Assembly: GCA_900315505.1 (NCBI GenBank)
Contig: OMZG01000001.1
Span: forward strand, 124,001 to 188,000
Length of the DNA: 64,000 bases
Reading direction: 5' to 3'
From: an uncultured Lachnospiraceae bacterium
GTDB taxonomy: Bacteria; Bacillota; Clostridia; Lachnospirales; Lachnospiraceae
Made by a program: the position numbers and the translations under genes
Shown: positions 1 through 7,889 of the stretch, piece after piece
Layout of the letters: the number at the start of each line of letters is the position of its first letter
Numbering within the stretch: position 1 is the first letter of the stretch
The notes under the pieces: model-generated
Told to the model about the DNA's origin: nothing
Database searches by the model: none
The model's input: only the letters and a program-made list of their open reading frames with translations

Positions 1-1
1 C

Positions 2-454
2 GGATTTCATGGTATCAGGGGGCATGAGGAGAGGATCAGAGGCTTCCAGGATTACCTGCTAAATGACAGTAAGGGACTCACAGTGGAATGTATCGGAGAG
101 TGCCGCGATGACGATTATAAGGCATACGAGCTGGTGCAGAAGATGCAGTCTGATCATCCGGGCATTTCAGCATTTTTCTTTGCTACCACGGGCGGCATAT
201 ACGGTGGATGCAAGGGAATCTGGCAGATGACTACCAGGTTGTCATTCCATGTGGTGACATTTGATGTGTTCGATGCCACGAGGGAGTTCATGCGGAAGGG
301 ACTCATAGATTCATCGGTATATCAGAATCCAAAGCATCAGGGCTCACTTGCACTGAGGATACTCGCCAGGAAGATTTACGAAGGCAAGGATCCTGAGAAG
401 GAGATAAATCTTTCAGAACTTTCTCTAAAGACAGCAGAATGCCTTTATTTATGA
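2..454 (+). CDS. LacI/periplasmic-binding-protein-like regulator, C-terminal part
   Basis: The reading frame is open from base 2, so the gene starts before the window; about 150 residues of the C-terminus remain. The text resembles the sugar-binding core of LacI/RbsB-type proteins: an arginine-rich start followed by GFQDYL, a central strand ending ATTGG, the VTFDVFDATREFMRKGLID segment and the closing QNPKHQGSLALRIL helix, which in this fold is where the hinge returns from the second lobe. The DNA-binding or signal region is missing, so a regulator and a solute-binding protein cannot be told apart. The GTG at base 83 is in frame but internal to the domain and is not taken as the start. Confidence 0.7.
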   Translation, partial: GFHGIRGHEERIRGFQDYLLNDSKGLTVECIGECRDDDYKAYELVQKMQSDHPGISAFFFATTGGIYGGCKGIWQMTTRLSFHVVTFDVFDATREFMRKGLIDSSVYQNPKHQGSLALRILARKIYEGKDPEKEINLSELSLKTAECLYL

Positions 455-551
455 GTTATATTTTTCAGAAAGCGGCTGTTCACTCATGAACCAGACCATG
501 GTAATGGCGGTTTTTTGAGTGATCCAGCGGTAAATTTTTTCTTAATAAGTG

Positions 552-580
552 TTGACATGTTTACATTAAAAAAATAAAAT
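552..580 (+). promoter_or_regulatory. Promoter of the chemoreceptor-apt unit
   Basis: TTGACA at 552-557 and TAAAAT at 575-580 with a 17-base spacer. It sits 69 bases upstream of the ATG at 649 in an AT-rich stretch. The rest of the 455-648 gap holds no gene that I can support. Confidence 0.75.
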
Positions 581-648
581 AAGAAGGTAGCTTACAGTAA
601 GTATTAAGCGGATTTTCATGATGCTAATGCGTCAGAGAGGAGTTATAG

Positions 649-1617
649 ATGTTCGGAAAGAAAAAAGCAAAGGAACAGGAGCAGGTCGAGGTAAAAGAGC
701 AGATAGATATTACTAAAGAGCTTCAGCCTGTACTTGATAGCGGTAATTATATCCTCGAGCAGAAGAACAAGCTTCAGCAGGAGGAACTTGACACAACTAA
801 TTCTCTTGGAGAGATCAAGGATTCATTCGATGCCGTAGAGCAGAGATCAGATGAGGTCACAAGTTCAATGGAGCAGTTCAATGAGCGCTTCAAGGAAGTG
901 ACATCTGTTACAGAGAATTTCGAGAAGATCATTAAGAAGATGCTCACCACAGCTGATGAGACTCATACGAATATGAACAATGTCCGTGAGTCATCTGCAT
1001 CAGTCAATGATACGATCTCTACTGTTGAGGAGGTATTTAAGGAGTTCCAGAGCAGCTTCGACGAGATCCTCGAGAAGGTCAATGCGATCAATGGCATCGC
1101 CAACCAGACTAATCTCCTCGCGCTCAATGCTTCGATCGAGGCAGCAAGAGCCGGAGAAAGTGGAAGAGGCTTCGCGGTAGTAGCTGATCAGGTCAATGAG
1201 CTTTCGAGCAATATCAAGACCCTTGTCGCATCTATCGGAGAGTCAATGGAGAAGCTGAATCAGAATAATAACAAGCTGATGAATTCCATCAACGATACAC
1301 GTACAGCTATCCAGGATTCAATGACCCATATCAATGAGACAGAGGCAGTCGTTGATTCCATCAAGTCAGTAGCAGGTGAGATCGAAGAGGGCAATACCAA
1401 TATGGTAGGCGTGATCGGTAAGTGCTCTGAGGATATGAATAATCTCCAGTCCACAATGGAGGCCTCAAAGCCTTATTATCAGACCGTTTCAGACCATATT
1501 GATACACTTAGCACCAATATATCAAAGAAGAGCCTGATCTTCGAGGATATGACGAACACCCTCGAGCAGTTCCCGACTCTCGTATCAAAGGTAGAAGACA
1601 GATTCAGGAATCAGTGA
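649..1617 (+). CDS. Soluble methyl-accepting chemotaxis protein
   Basis: 322 residues, ATG preceded by AGAGAGGAG. There is no signal peptide or membrane segment and no HAMP domain, so this is a cytoplasmic receptor. Almost the whole chain is heptad-patterned coiled coil. The hairpin tip that contacts CheA/CheW is at about residues 147-186 and is recognisable by [20 protein letters not shown] followed by [11 protein letters not shown]. The N-terminal 90 residues are coiled coil with no recognisable sensor domain. No che genes are nearby; apt follows after 25 bases and is probably co-transcribed. The ligand is unknown. Confidence 0.9.
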   Translation: MFGKKKAKEQEQVEVKEQIDITKELQPVLDSGNYILEQKNKLQQEELDTTNSLGEIKDSFDAVEQRSDEVTSSMEQFNERFKEVTSVTENFEKIIKKMLTTADETHTNMNNVRESSASVNDTISTVEEVFKEFQSSFDEILEKVNAINGIANQTNLLALNASIEAARAGESGRGFAVVADQVNELSSNIKTLVASIGESMEKLNQNNNKLMNSINDTRTAIQDSMTHINETEAVVDSIKSVAGEIEEGNTNMVGVIGKCSEDMNNLQSTMEASKPYYQTVSDHIDTLSTNISKKSLIFEDMTNTLEQFPTLVSKVEDRFRNQ

Positions 1618-1642
1618 TCTGTCACAAAGGAGATTTTTCAAA

Positions 1643-2167
1643 ATGAGAAAAGTAGAAGATTATGTACGTACCATCCCTGATTTCCCTGAGAAGGGAATCA
1701 TGTTCCGTGATATTACGACGGTTCTGAAGGACCCGGACGGATTCGAGCTTGCTATCGATGAGATGCAGCAGTTCCTCGAGGGACTCAATTTCGATGTCAT
1801 TGCAGGCACTGAGTCAAGAGGCTTTATTTTCGGAACTCCGATCGCGTACAATCTTCATAAGCCATTCGTCCTGATCAGGAAGAAGGGCAAGCTTCCGGCA
1901 GAGACAGTAGAGCAGACATACGATCTCGAGTACGGCACAGCCACCATCGAGATGCACAAGGATTCTATACAGCCGGGACAGAAGGTAGTGCTTGTAGATG
2001 ATCTGATCGCTACAGGCGGTACCATAGAGGCAGCAGCAAAGCTTGTAGAGAAGCTTGGCGGTAAGGTAGTAAAGATGATCTTCCTTATGGAGCTTGCAGG
2101 ACTCAAGGGTCGTGAACGTCTGAAGGATTATGACATCGATGCCGTGATCACTTACCCTGGTAAATGA
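1643..2167 (+). CDS. apt: Adenine phosphoribosyltransferase
   Basis: Converts adenine and PRPP to AMP and pyrophosphate in purine salvage, in the cytoplasm. 174 residues, the normal length. The N-terminus has the family pattern IPDFPEKGIMFRDITTVLKD, followed by GTESRGFIFG (about 53-62) and the PRPP-binding loop VVLVDDLIATGGT (about 115-127). ATG is preceded by AAAGGAG. It lies 25 bases after the chemoreceptor and 46 bases before the nucleotidyltransferase, all in the same direction. Confidence 0.97.
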   Translation: MRKVEDYVRTIPDFPEKGIMFRDITTVLKDPDGFELAIDEMQQFLEGLNFDVIAGTESRGFIFGTPIAYNLHKPFVLIRKKGKLPAETVEQTYDLEYGTATIEMHKDSIQPGQKVVLVDDLIATGGTIEAAAKLVEKLGGKVVKMIFLMELAGLKGRERLKDYDIDAVITYPGK

Positions 2168-2213
2168 CCGGAAGCTGCAATTCATATTAGAAATAATTAA
2201 GGGAGGAGATAGA

Positions 2214-3149
2214 TTGAAAAAGATATCTCTGGTTATTATGGCTGCCGGTATCGGATCGCGGTATGGAGAAGGTATAAAGCAGCTTGCATCAGTTGGAGAG
2301 AATGGGAATATAATCATGGATTACTCAGTCCATGATGCAATTGAGGCCGGATTCAATGAGATAATCTTCGTGACCCGCAAGGAGATAGAAGAGGATTTCA
2401 TGAAGATCATAGGTCGACGTATAGAAGCTATATGCAATCAGCATAATGTAGGAGTATATTATGTGAATCAGAGCCTCTACAATCTACCTGATGGATTCTC
2501 AGTACCGGAGGGACGCACGAAGCCGTGGGGCACAGGAAAGGCAGTTCTTTCGGGGGCCAGTCTTCTCGATCATTCATTTGCAGTGATCAATGCAGATGAC
2601 TACTATGGCAAGAAAGCCTTCGTAAGTATAGCGGATTTCCTTCGTTCATCTGATACACCGAATGAGTACTGCATGGCAGGCTTCAGACTCGGTAATACAC
2701 TCAGTGATAATGGAACAGTTACCCGCGGGGTCTGTCAGCAGACTGATGACGGATGCCTGAGCGGGATCGAGGAGATACATGATATCACCAGGAATCCCGA
2801 TGGCTCAGCCTCCTCACCAGCTGGTGACCTGCCAGCGGATTCACTTGTATCAATGAATATGTGGGGCTTCAAGGATGGTTTTGTGAGCCTGCTCGAGGAA
2901 GGCTTCAGGAAGTTCCTTGTGAGACTTCTTTCGAGAAGGATCGGAGACCCTATGAATGACGAGTTCCTGATCCCTGTATTTGTAGAGGATCTGCTGAGGC
3001 AGAAGAAGGTAAGGGTGAGGGTTCTGCCGTCTGATGACCAGTGGTATGGTATCACCTACAAGGAGGATATCCCATCAGTCAGGAAGGCATTTGCAGATAT
3101 GACAGCAAAAGGCCTGTACAGGAGTGACCTGTATTCAGACCTTCAGTGA
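2214..3149 (+). CDS. Sugar-phosphate nucleotidyltransferase-like protein
   Basis: 311 residues. The start is a TTG placed 5 bases after GGGAGGAG; no better ATG is available upstream. The N-terminus is a GT-A nucleotidyltransferase: VIMAAGIGSRYGEGIKQL at about 7-24 corresponds to the nucleotide-binding GxGxR loop, and VINADDYYG at about 123-131 to the metal-binding Asp region. The substrate cannot be read from the sequence. An unusual point is the glycine-for-threonine type loop (GIGSRYG). It may end the apt unit: a terminator lies 25 bases beyond its stop, inside the convergent gene. Confidence 0.75.
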   Translation: MKKISLVIMAAGIGSRYGEGIKQLASVGENGNIIMDYSVHDAIEAGFNEIIFVTRKEIEEDFMKIIGRRIEAICNQHNVGVYYVNQSLYNLPDGFSVPEGRTKPWGTGKAVLSGASLLDHSFAVINADDYYGKKAFVSIADFLRSSDTPNEYCMAGFRLGNTLSDNGTVTRGVCQQTDDGCLSGIEEIHDITRNPDGSASSPAGDLPADSLVSMNMWGFKDGFVSLLEEGFRKFLVRLLSRRIGDPMNDEFLIPVFVEDLLRQKKVRVRVLPSDDQWYGITYKEDIPSVRKAFADMTAKGLYRSDLYSDLQ

Positions 3150-3150
3150 T

Positions 3151-3816
3151 TTATAATAGAGAAATGATATCAGAAAGGCTTGGCGCTACGGCGTAAAGCC
3201 TTTTTTTCAGCTCCGGATCCGGCTCCGTAAGGTCAGGAACCATGACTGTATTCATCCCGGCATTGATTGCAGAGGTACATCCGTTCGGAGAATCCTCAAC
3301 AGCGAGGCACTCTGATGGGAGCAGACCTATACGTGATGCTGCCAGCAGATACGGGTCAGGGTGTGGCTTGCCACGCTTTGCTTCGTGTGCGCTTACTACA
3401 TCATCGAAATATGGCAGGAGGCCTGCATCAGCGAGTCTCTTCCTGGCTGACCTGAGATTGGTGGCGGTGACGACTACGGCCCTGATGCCCTTTTCATGGC
3501 AGGCATCCAGGATCTCATTAATCCCAGGCTTCAGGGGTATCTCATGATCGCTCAGATAATCACGCACATGCTCTGCGACAGCCTTATGCAGCGTGTCATA
3601 ATCCACACTTCCATGATGACGTTCCTCCATAAGCTTCGCCGAATCTTCATGATTCAGGGATCTGAGATCGAGCGAATCCTGATAGGTGAAGTCATTCATG
3701 CCGAGCTCTCTCGCACATGAATTCCAGAAGTGATTATATATTCTCTCAGTGTCTGTGATCGTGCCGTCCATATCGAAGAGGACGGCCTTCCATTTATTGC
3801 TTGTGTTCTCTGGCAT
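3151..3816 (-). CDS. HAD-family phosphatase/phosphomutase
   Basis: 221 residues with all four HAD motifs: LFDMDGTITDTE near residue 14 (nucleophile Asp and acid/base Asp), VVVTAT near 115, the lysine in GKPHPDPYLLAA near 149, and VEDSPNG near 170. The cap is the small helical type of the beta-phosphoglucomutase/phosphoglycolate phosphatase group; the substrate is open. The start overlaps the end of the LysR gene by 23 bases, so the two are one transcript. The stop is one base from the stop of the convergent nucleotidyltransferase. Confidence 0.9.
   Translation of the reverse strand: MPENTSNKWKAVLFDMDGTITDTERIYNHFWNSCARELGMNDFTYQDSLDLRSLNHEDSAKLMEERHHGSVDYDTLHKAVAEHVRDYLSDHEIPLKPGINEILDACHEKGIRAVVVTATNLRSARKRLADAGLLPYFDDVVSAHEAKRGKPHPDPYLLAASRIGLLPSECLAVEDSPNGCTSAINAGMNTVMVPDLTEPDPELKKRLYAVAPSLSDIISLL
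3174..3207 (+). terminator. Plus-strand intrinsic terminator inside the HAD gene
   Basis: An 8-base stem (AAAGGCTT with AAGCCTTT) followed by seven T on the plus strand. It lies 25 bases after the stop of the nucleotidyltransferase and is embedded in the last codons of the convergent HAD gene. Confidence 0.75.
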
Positions 3817-4684
3817 AATTCTCTACGTATTTCCTGATGTGTTCTGACATTTCATTTGCAGCCGGTGACATGAAGTCATCGGAAAGGGTGATGATCCCGA
3901 GCTTTCTGTAATGGCGCGGATAGAGAGGGTAGATCTCTACATCCCTCGGCGGATTGATAAGCCCGAGACGCGGCATCAGGAGCAGTCCTGTCTGGGCCTC
4001 CACCATTGCTATAGCCGACTGGTCATCCAGGATGTGACAGTTTGCACGGATCTGGAGATTGTACTCATCGAGGTATCTGATGATATCGATATCGCAGCTG
4101 TCCTGCTGGATGACAAAGGGCTGGTCCTTCAGATCTTCCGGTGTGATGGACTTCGTCGACTCAGGCATATATCCCCTGGGCACGACGGCCACGAGGTCGT
4201 CCTCCATGAGCTCTGTAAAGGGAAGGCCGTCGGAGGCTGCCTCTGATACGATACCGAGGTCGATGGTTCCGTTCCTGACCCAATCCACGACATCATTGTA
4301 AGAACCCTGATAGATCTCTACAGTGATCTGTGGATGCTCTTCGCCGAAGCTCCTGATGATGTCAGGAATCCATGCCAGACATACTGAATTGATGCAGCCG
4401 ATATTTACCTTTCCTGTGCCAAGACCCTTCATCTGGGCAACAGCCTGCTTCAGCGCATCCTCTGAGGCCACTATCTTCTGGATGTATGGATTGATTTCCT
4501 CGCCGGCGCTTGACAGCCTGACGCCATTCTTGCTCCTGATGAAAAGCGGGAAGCCGATCTCCTCCTCCATCGATGAGATGGAGTGGCTGATGGCACTGGG
4601 CGTTAGATGCAGAATCTGCGCGGCCTTCGCGAAGGATCCCTGCTCCAGTATAGTCTGGAATATTTCGTATGATAATAGTGTCAT
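3794..4684 (-). CDS. LysR-family transcriptional regulator
   Basis: 296 residues, the usual LysR length. The N-terminal winged helix-turn-helix is at about 1-60 (GSFAKAAQILHLTPSAISHSI is the recognition region), followed by the LysR substrate-binding domain (about 90-290) with VNIGCINSVCLAWIPDIIRSF opening its first lobe. ATG follows AAAAAGGAAAAG. It is divergent from the serine acetyltransferase gene and co-transcribed with the HAD gene. By analogy with other LysR genes it may control the divergent gene and itself; the effector is unknown. Confidence 0.93.
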   Translation of the reverse strand: MTLLSYEIFQTILEQGSFAKAAQILHLTPSAISHSISSMEEEIGFPLFIRSKNGVRLSSAGEEINPYIQKIVASEDALKQAVAQMKGLGTGKVNIGCINSVCLAWIPDIIRSFGEEHPQITVEIYQGSYNDVVDWVRNGTIDLGIVSEAASDGLPFTELMEDDLVAVVPRGYMPESTKSITPEDLKDQPFVIQQDSCDIDIIRYLDEYNLQIRANCHILDDQSAIAMVEAQTGLLLMPRLGLINPPRDVEIYPLYPRHYRKLGIITLSDDFMSPAANEMSEHIRKYVENYAREHKQ

Positions 4685-4718
4685 GATCTTTTCCTTTTTC
4701 CCGATGTGTAGTGAATTA

Positions 4719-4739
4719 TTTTCATTGATTCAATGAAAA
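4719..4739. promoter_or_regulatory. 21-bp palindrome, candidate LysR operator
   Basis: Perfect inverted repeat TTTTCATTGA-T-TCAATGAAAA between the minus-strand -10 (4764) and the LysR start codon (4684), so it would lie in the early transcribed region of the regulator. The position fits an autoregulatory site; the sequence alone does not prove it. Confidence 0.45.
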
Positions 4740-4747
4740 AGTTGAAC

Positions 4748-4776
4748 TTTACTATACGACCATATTCTAGTACAAT
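4748..4776 (+). promoter_or_regulatory. Plus-strand promoter-like pair facing the terminator at 4824
   Basis: TTTACT at 4748-4753, 17 bases, TACAAT at 4771-4776. A transcript from here would start near 4783 and meet an intrinsic terminator after about 65 bases. Confidence 0.35.
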
Positions 4777-4792
4777 AAATAAGAACAGTCAA
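4764..4792 (-). promoter_or_regulatory. Promoter of the LysR-HAD unit
   Basis: On the minus strand TTGACT (4787-4792), 17 bases, then TAGAAT (4764-4769). It overlaps the plus-strand promoter-like pair at 4748-4776. Confidence 0.65.
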
Positions 4793-4850
4793 TGTTAAGT
4801 AATCTTTTTTCTTTTTCCAACCTGACCCGTGGCAGCACGGGTCTTTTTTT
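4783..4850 (+). ncRNA. Candidate short RNA or attenuated leader
   Basis: Delimited by the promoter-like pair at 4748-4776 and by the terminator at 4824-4850. No open reading frame with a ribosome binding site lies between them. It could be a stand-alone small RNA or a terminated leader of the serine acetyltransferase gene. Weak evidence: promoter and terminator only. Confidence 0.25.
4824..4850 (+). terminator. Orphan intrinsic terminator
   Basis: GACCCGT, 6-base loop, ACGGGTC, then seven T. On the plus strand no annotated gene precedes it, since the nearest upstream plus-strand gene ended at 3149. Confidence 0.8.
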
Positions 4851-4871
4851 CGCGTATTAATTGAGCCATGC

Positions 4872-4934
4872 AAAAAGACAGCACATGTGATGAGGTGAGC
4901 TTGCTCACATATCATTCACATGTGCTGCCTTTTT
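4872..4934. terminator. Long two-armed hairpin with A-run and T-run, likely bidirectional terminator
   Basis: A long outer stem pairs the AAAAAGACAGCACATGTGATGA side with the TCATTCACATGTGCTGCCTTTTT side (written here as its two arms), and an inner hairpin GTGAGCTTGCTCAC sits at 4896-4909. The A-run on one side and T-run on the other allow termination on both strands. It lies between two divergent genes, where no terminator is normally needed. Confidence 0.6.
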
Positions 4935-4937
4935 ATA

Positions 4938-4972
4938 GCGCGAAAGCGCGAATGAGTAGCCACGAAGTGGCT
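4938..4972. repeat. Chain of small GAA-loop hairpins
   Basis: GCGC-GAAA-GCGC at 4938-4949 and AGCCAC-GAA-GTGGCT at 4958-4972, separated by eight bases. The same stem-GAA-stem design recurs between sufB and sufD. They lie just upstream of the serine acetyltransferase promoter. Confidence 0.5.
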
Positions 4973-4993
4973 GCGAATGCATCGCGAAACTAT

Positions 4994-5022
4994 TTGTCAA
5001 ATACAATGAAAAGCTTTATAAT
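4994..5022 (+). promoter_or_regulatory. Promoter of cysE
   Basis: TTGTCA at 4994-4999, 17 bases, TATAAT at 5017-5022; about 27 bases of leader before the ATG at 5056. The upstream hairpins at 4824-4972 all lie before this promoter, so they would not be in this transcript. Confidence 0.75.
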
Positions 5023-5055
5023 GATTGAAATAGTTATGAATACGGAAGGTGTTTA

Positions 5056-6048
5056 ATGAGCACATTAGAGAATGAAGAGGTAAACCAGCTGGTGACGAAG
5101 GTCCTTTCTGACTATGGAAAGGGACGTGACATCGACAAGATGGCGCTTTTCAACCAGCCTGATGTAGAGAAGATAAAGCAGATCACGAACAAGCTGATAA
5201 GGCTGGTGTTCCCGGGATATTACAGAGACCAGGTTTACAAGAGCTACAATCTGGAGGGAAATCTGACAGTCCTCATAGAGGATGTCCTGTACAATCTGAG
5301 CAAGCAGATAGAGATAGTGCTCTGCTATGATGAGATCAGCAGGAGACAGGAGGCAGGAGACAGCTCGGGCCTCTCACCGGAGGAGGAGATCAAGTTCAAG
5401 GATCAGGCATACTGCCTGGCACTTACCTTCTGCAACAGGATTCCGGAGATCAGGGATTATGTACAGACTGATCTGGAGGCTACATTCCAGGGCGATCCTG
5501 CAGCAAGCAGTCTTGATGATATCATCCTTTCATATCCGGGAATACGTGCCACGACGATCAACCGTCTGGCGCATGCGCTGTTCCAGCTGAATGTACCGCT
5601 GATCCCGCGAATGATGACGGAGTATGCCCATTCTATCACGGGAATCGACATTCATCCGGGTGCCACGATTGGCAGATATTTCTGCCTCGATCATGGTACA
5701 GGTGTAGTAGTAGGATCTACAACCATCATCGGAGACCACGTGAAGGTATATCAGGGCGTCACTATAGGAGCCCTGTCTACTGCAGCCGGACAGGCACTTC
5801 ATGGGGTGAAGCGTCATCCGACCATTGAGGACAATGTGACCATATATTCAGGAGCCTCCATACTGGGCGGGCAGACGATCATCGGAGAGGGCTCGGTGAT
5901 CGGATCAAATGCCTTCATCACGAAGTCAGTACCTGCAGGCACGAGAGTGACTATCAGGAACCAGGAGCTGGTCCTGAAGGATAAGAATGGTATTATTATA
6001 GAAAAGAACGATCTCGACCAGTCGGATGCATGGTTCTATGTAATATAG
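5056..6048 (+). CDS. cysE: Serine O-acetyltransferase
   Basis: Acetylates L-serine with acetyl-CoA to O-acetylserine, the carbon precursor of cysteine. 330 residues: a helical N-terminal SATase region (about 1-180) and a left-handed hexapeptide-repeat helix (about 190-300). The signature DIHPGATIG (about 197-205) and LDHGTGVVVG (about 211-220) carry the catalytic Asp and His residues; YQGVTIGALS follows. The long N-terminal part makes it the longer type found in many Clostridia and Bacteroides. Divergence from a LysR gene suggests cysteine-linked control; this is an inference. Confidence 0.93.
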   Translation: MSTLENEEVNQLVTKVLSDYGKGRDIDKMALFNQPDVEKIKQITNKLIRLVFPGYYRDQVYKSYNLEGNLTVLIEDVLYNLSKQIEIVLCYDEISRRQEAGDSSGLSPEEEIKFKDQAYCLALTFCNRIPEIRDYVQTDLEATFQGDPAASSLDDIILSYPGIRATTINRLAHALFQLNVPLIPRMMTEYAHSITGIDIHPGATIGRYFCLDHGTGVVVGSTTIIGDHVKVYQGVTIGALSTAAGQALHGVKRHPTIEDNVTIYSGASILGGQTIIGEGSVIGSNAFITKSVPAGTRVTIRNQELVLKDKNGIIIEKNDLDQSDAWFYVI

Positions 6049-6053
6049 AAAGG

Positions 6054-6082
6054 TTGCATTAAGGACAGGAATCGGTTATAAT
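6054..6082 (+). promoter_or_regulatory. Promoter of the pilB-pilT-glycan operon
   Basis: TTGCAT at 6054-6059, 17 bases, TATAAT at 6077-6082. It is the only convincing promoter before the run of co-directional genes 6135-18846, whose gaps are at most 27 bases or overlaps. Confidence 0.65.
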
Positions 6083-6134
6083 TTTTAATGAAATGTTTAT
6101 TTTTGGGGCTATAAGGAAAAGGGAATGACATCTA

Positions 6135-7868
6135 ATGCCTAGACAGAGATTAAAGATAGGTGATCTCCTGCTGAATGCGGGAGTCATCACTGAAGACCAG
6201 CTGAAAGCGGCGCTGGATTATTCAAAAAAGGAGAGACAGGAGGGGCGTTCAAAGAGGCTCGGAGACTGTCTGAAGGAGCTCGGCTTCGTCGATGACAAGG
6301 CAGTAGCCAAGGCCCTTGCGAGCCAGCTGAATTATCAGATCGTGGATCTGAATGGATTTGCCCTGTCAGAGCAGATGCAGAAGCTGGTATCAGGTAAGGT
6401 CCTGAGGAAGCATTCAGTGCTGCCGCTCGGGTATGACCCCAAGGATCCGCAGGCAATTTTTCTTGCAATGGCTGATCCTCTCGATATTGAGGCAATGGAG
6501 GATATCGAGATCGTCACCGGATGCAGGGTCGAGCCTCTGATAGCTACGCAGCAGGATATTCAGGCTATCCTCGACAGATACTACGGCTCTGAGGAGGCCA
6601 TGAGCGCAGCCCAGAAGTTCACCCAGCAGCACAAGAAGAGGGTCCAGGCAGAGGAGGAGCAGCAACAGGGAGCGGAGACCGAGCTTGCGAACGCACCTAT
6701 CGTACAGCTGCTTCGTTCCATAGTCGAGCAGGCCGTCAGGTCCAGGGCATCGGATATTCATATAGATGCACTCGAGAGGCAGGTCAGGATACGTTTCAGG
6801 ATAGATGGTGTGCTCGTCGAGAAGATGATGTATGACATCAGTATCCTGCCGGCACTTTCCACCCGTATCAAGATAGTTTCGGGACTCGATATAGCAGAGA
6901 AGCGTAAGCCGCAGTCAGGCCGTATGACGGCTGTCGTGGATGATATAGAGTACGATATCCGTGTCGAGGTTCTGCCTACGGTATATGGCGAGAAAACGGT
7001 TATGCGACTCACCAGAGCGAATGCACTCACGAGGGCCAAGTCAGAGCTTGGTATCCAGCCGTATGAGATGGAGAAGTTCGACAGGATACTGAAGCATCCG
7101 AATGGTATCATCCTCGTCACAGGTCCTACCGGTTCAGGTAAGTCAACCACACTTTATACCGCTCTTTCAGAGCTGAATACCCCTGAGGTAAATATCCTCA
7201 CAGTCGAGGACCCTGTAGAGGCAAATGTCCCTGGTATCAATCAGGTACAGGTGAATACCAAGGCTGGCCTCACCTTTGCATCGGCACTTCGCTCCTTCCT
7301 GCGACAGGACCCGGATATCATAATGGTAGGAGAGATCCGAGACTCAGAGACCGCGCAGATCGCTGTACAGGCATCTATCACCGGACATCTGGTTGTAAGT
7401 ACCATTCATACGAACAGCTCTGCAGCTACAGTCACACGACTCGAGGACATGGGCATAGAGCCTTACCTCATTGCAGATTCGGTGACCGGCATCATTGCCC
7501 AGCGACTCGTGAGACGTCTGTGTCCGAACTGCAAGGAGACCAGGCAGGCGACTGAGATAGAAGCGAAGCTGCTGCATAGAGATCCGAAGAACCCACCGAA
7601 GATCTGTGTGCCTCATCCGGGCGGCTGTCCCAAGTGCGGGAGTACCGGCTACTATGGCCGAATAGGTATCTATGAGGTCATGGAGATGACCTCCAGGCTG
7701 AAGAGGATCGTATCAAAGGGCCTTGGCACTGATGAGCTGGAGGCTGAGGCGAAGAAGGAGGGCCTGCGTACCCTTAGAGACAATGCAGAGGCATACGTGC
7801 TTCAGGGCATCACGTCCGTAGATGAGATGCTGAAGGTCGCTACCATTGAGAGCGATGATCTGGAATAA
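6135..7868 (+). CDS. pilB: Type IV pilus/type II secretion assembly ATPase (GspE/PilB)
   Basis: Hexameric ATPase that powers pilin assembly at the inner face of the membrane. 577 residues: GSPII_E N-terminal domain (about 1-150), Asp-box region SDIHID (about 210), Walker A GPTGSGKST (about 330-338), Asp/His-box segment ending GHLVVSTIHTN (about 418-428), and the tetracysteine zinc site CPNC (about 462) plus CPKCG (about 497), which is a mark of PilB rather than PilT. No PilC, PilD, PilM-Q or pilin gene is in the window. pilT follows after 21 bases. Confidence 0.92.
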   Translation: MPRQRLKIGDLLLNAGVITEDQLKAALDYSKKERQEGRSKRLGDCLKELGFVDDKAVAKALASQLNYQIVDLNGFALSEQMQKLVSGKVLRKHSVLPLGYDPKDPQAIFLAMADPLDIEAMEDIEIVTGCRVEPLIATQQDIQAILDRYYGSEEAMSAAQKFTQQHKKRVQAEEEQQQGAETELANAPIVQLLRSIVEQAVRSRASDIHIDALERQVRIRFRIDGVLVEKMMYDISILPALSTRIKIVSGLDIAEKRKPQSGRMTAVVDDIEYDIRVEVLPTVYGEKTVMRLTRANALTRAKSELGIQPYEMEKFDRILKHPNGIILVTGPTGSGKSTTLYTALSELNTPEVNILTVEDPVEANVPGINQVQVNTKAGLTFASALRSFLRQDPDIIMVGEIRDSETAQIAVQASITGHLVVSTIHTNSSAATVTRLEDMGIEPYLIADSVTGIIAQRLVRRLCPNCKETRQATEIEAKLLHRDPKNPPKICVPHPGGCPKCGSTGYYGRIGIYEVMEMTSRLKRIVSKGLGTDELEAEAKKEGLRTLRDNAEAYVLQGITSVDEMLKVATIESDDLE

Positions 7869-7889
7869 TGAAGAGAAAGGGAATCAGAA

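Noticed and set aside
1814-2317. 167-residue minus-strand open frame across apt
   Set aside because: It is antisense to a clear apt gene, has no ribosome binding site and no recognisable domain; it is a coding shadow.
4323-4736. 137-residue plus-strand frame opposite the LysR gene
   Set aside because: Shadow of the LysR coding sequence; no ribosome binding site.
6125-6145. Start of pilB at the ATG at 6125
   Set aside because: That ATG is in another frame and meets TAG after four codons; the ATG at 6135 opens the PilB frame.
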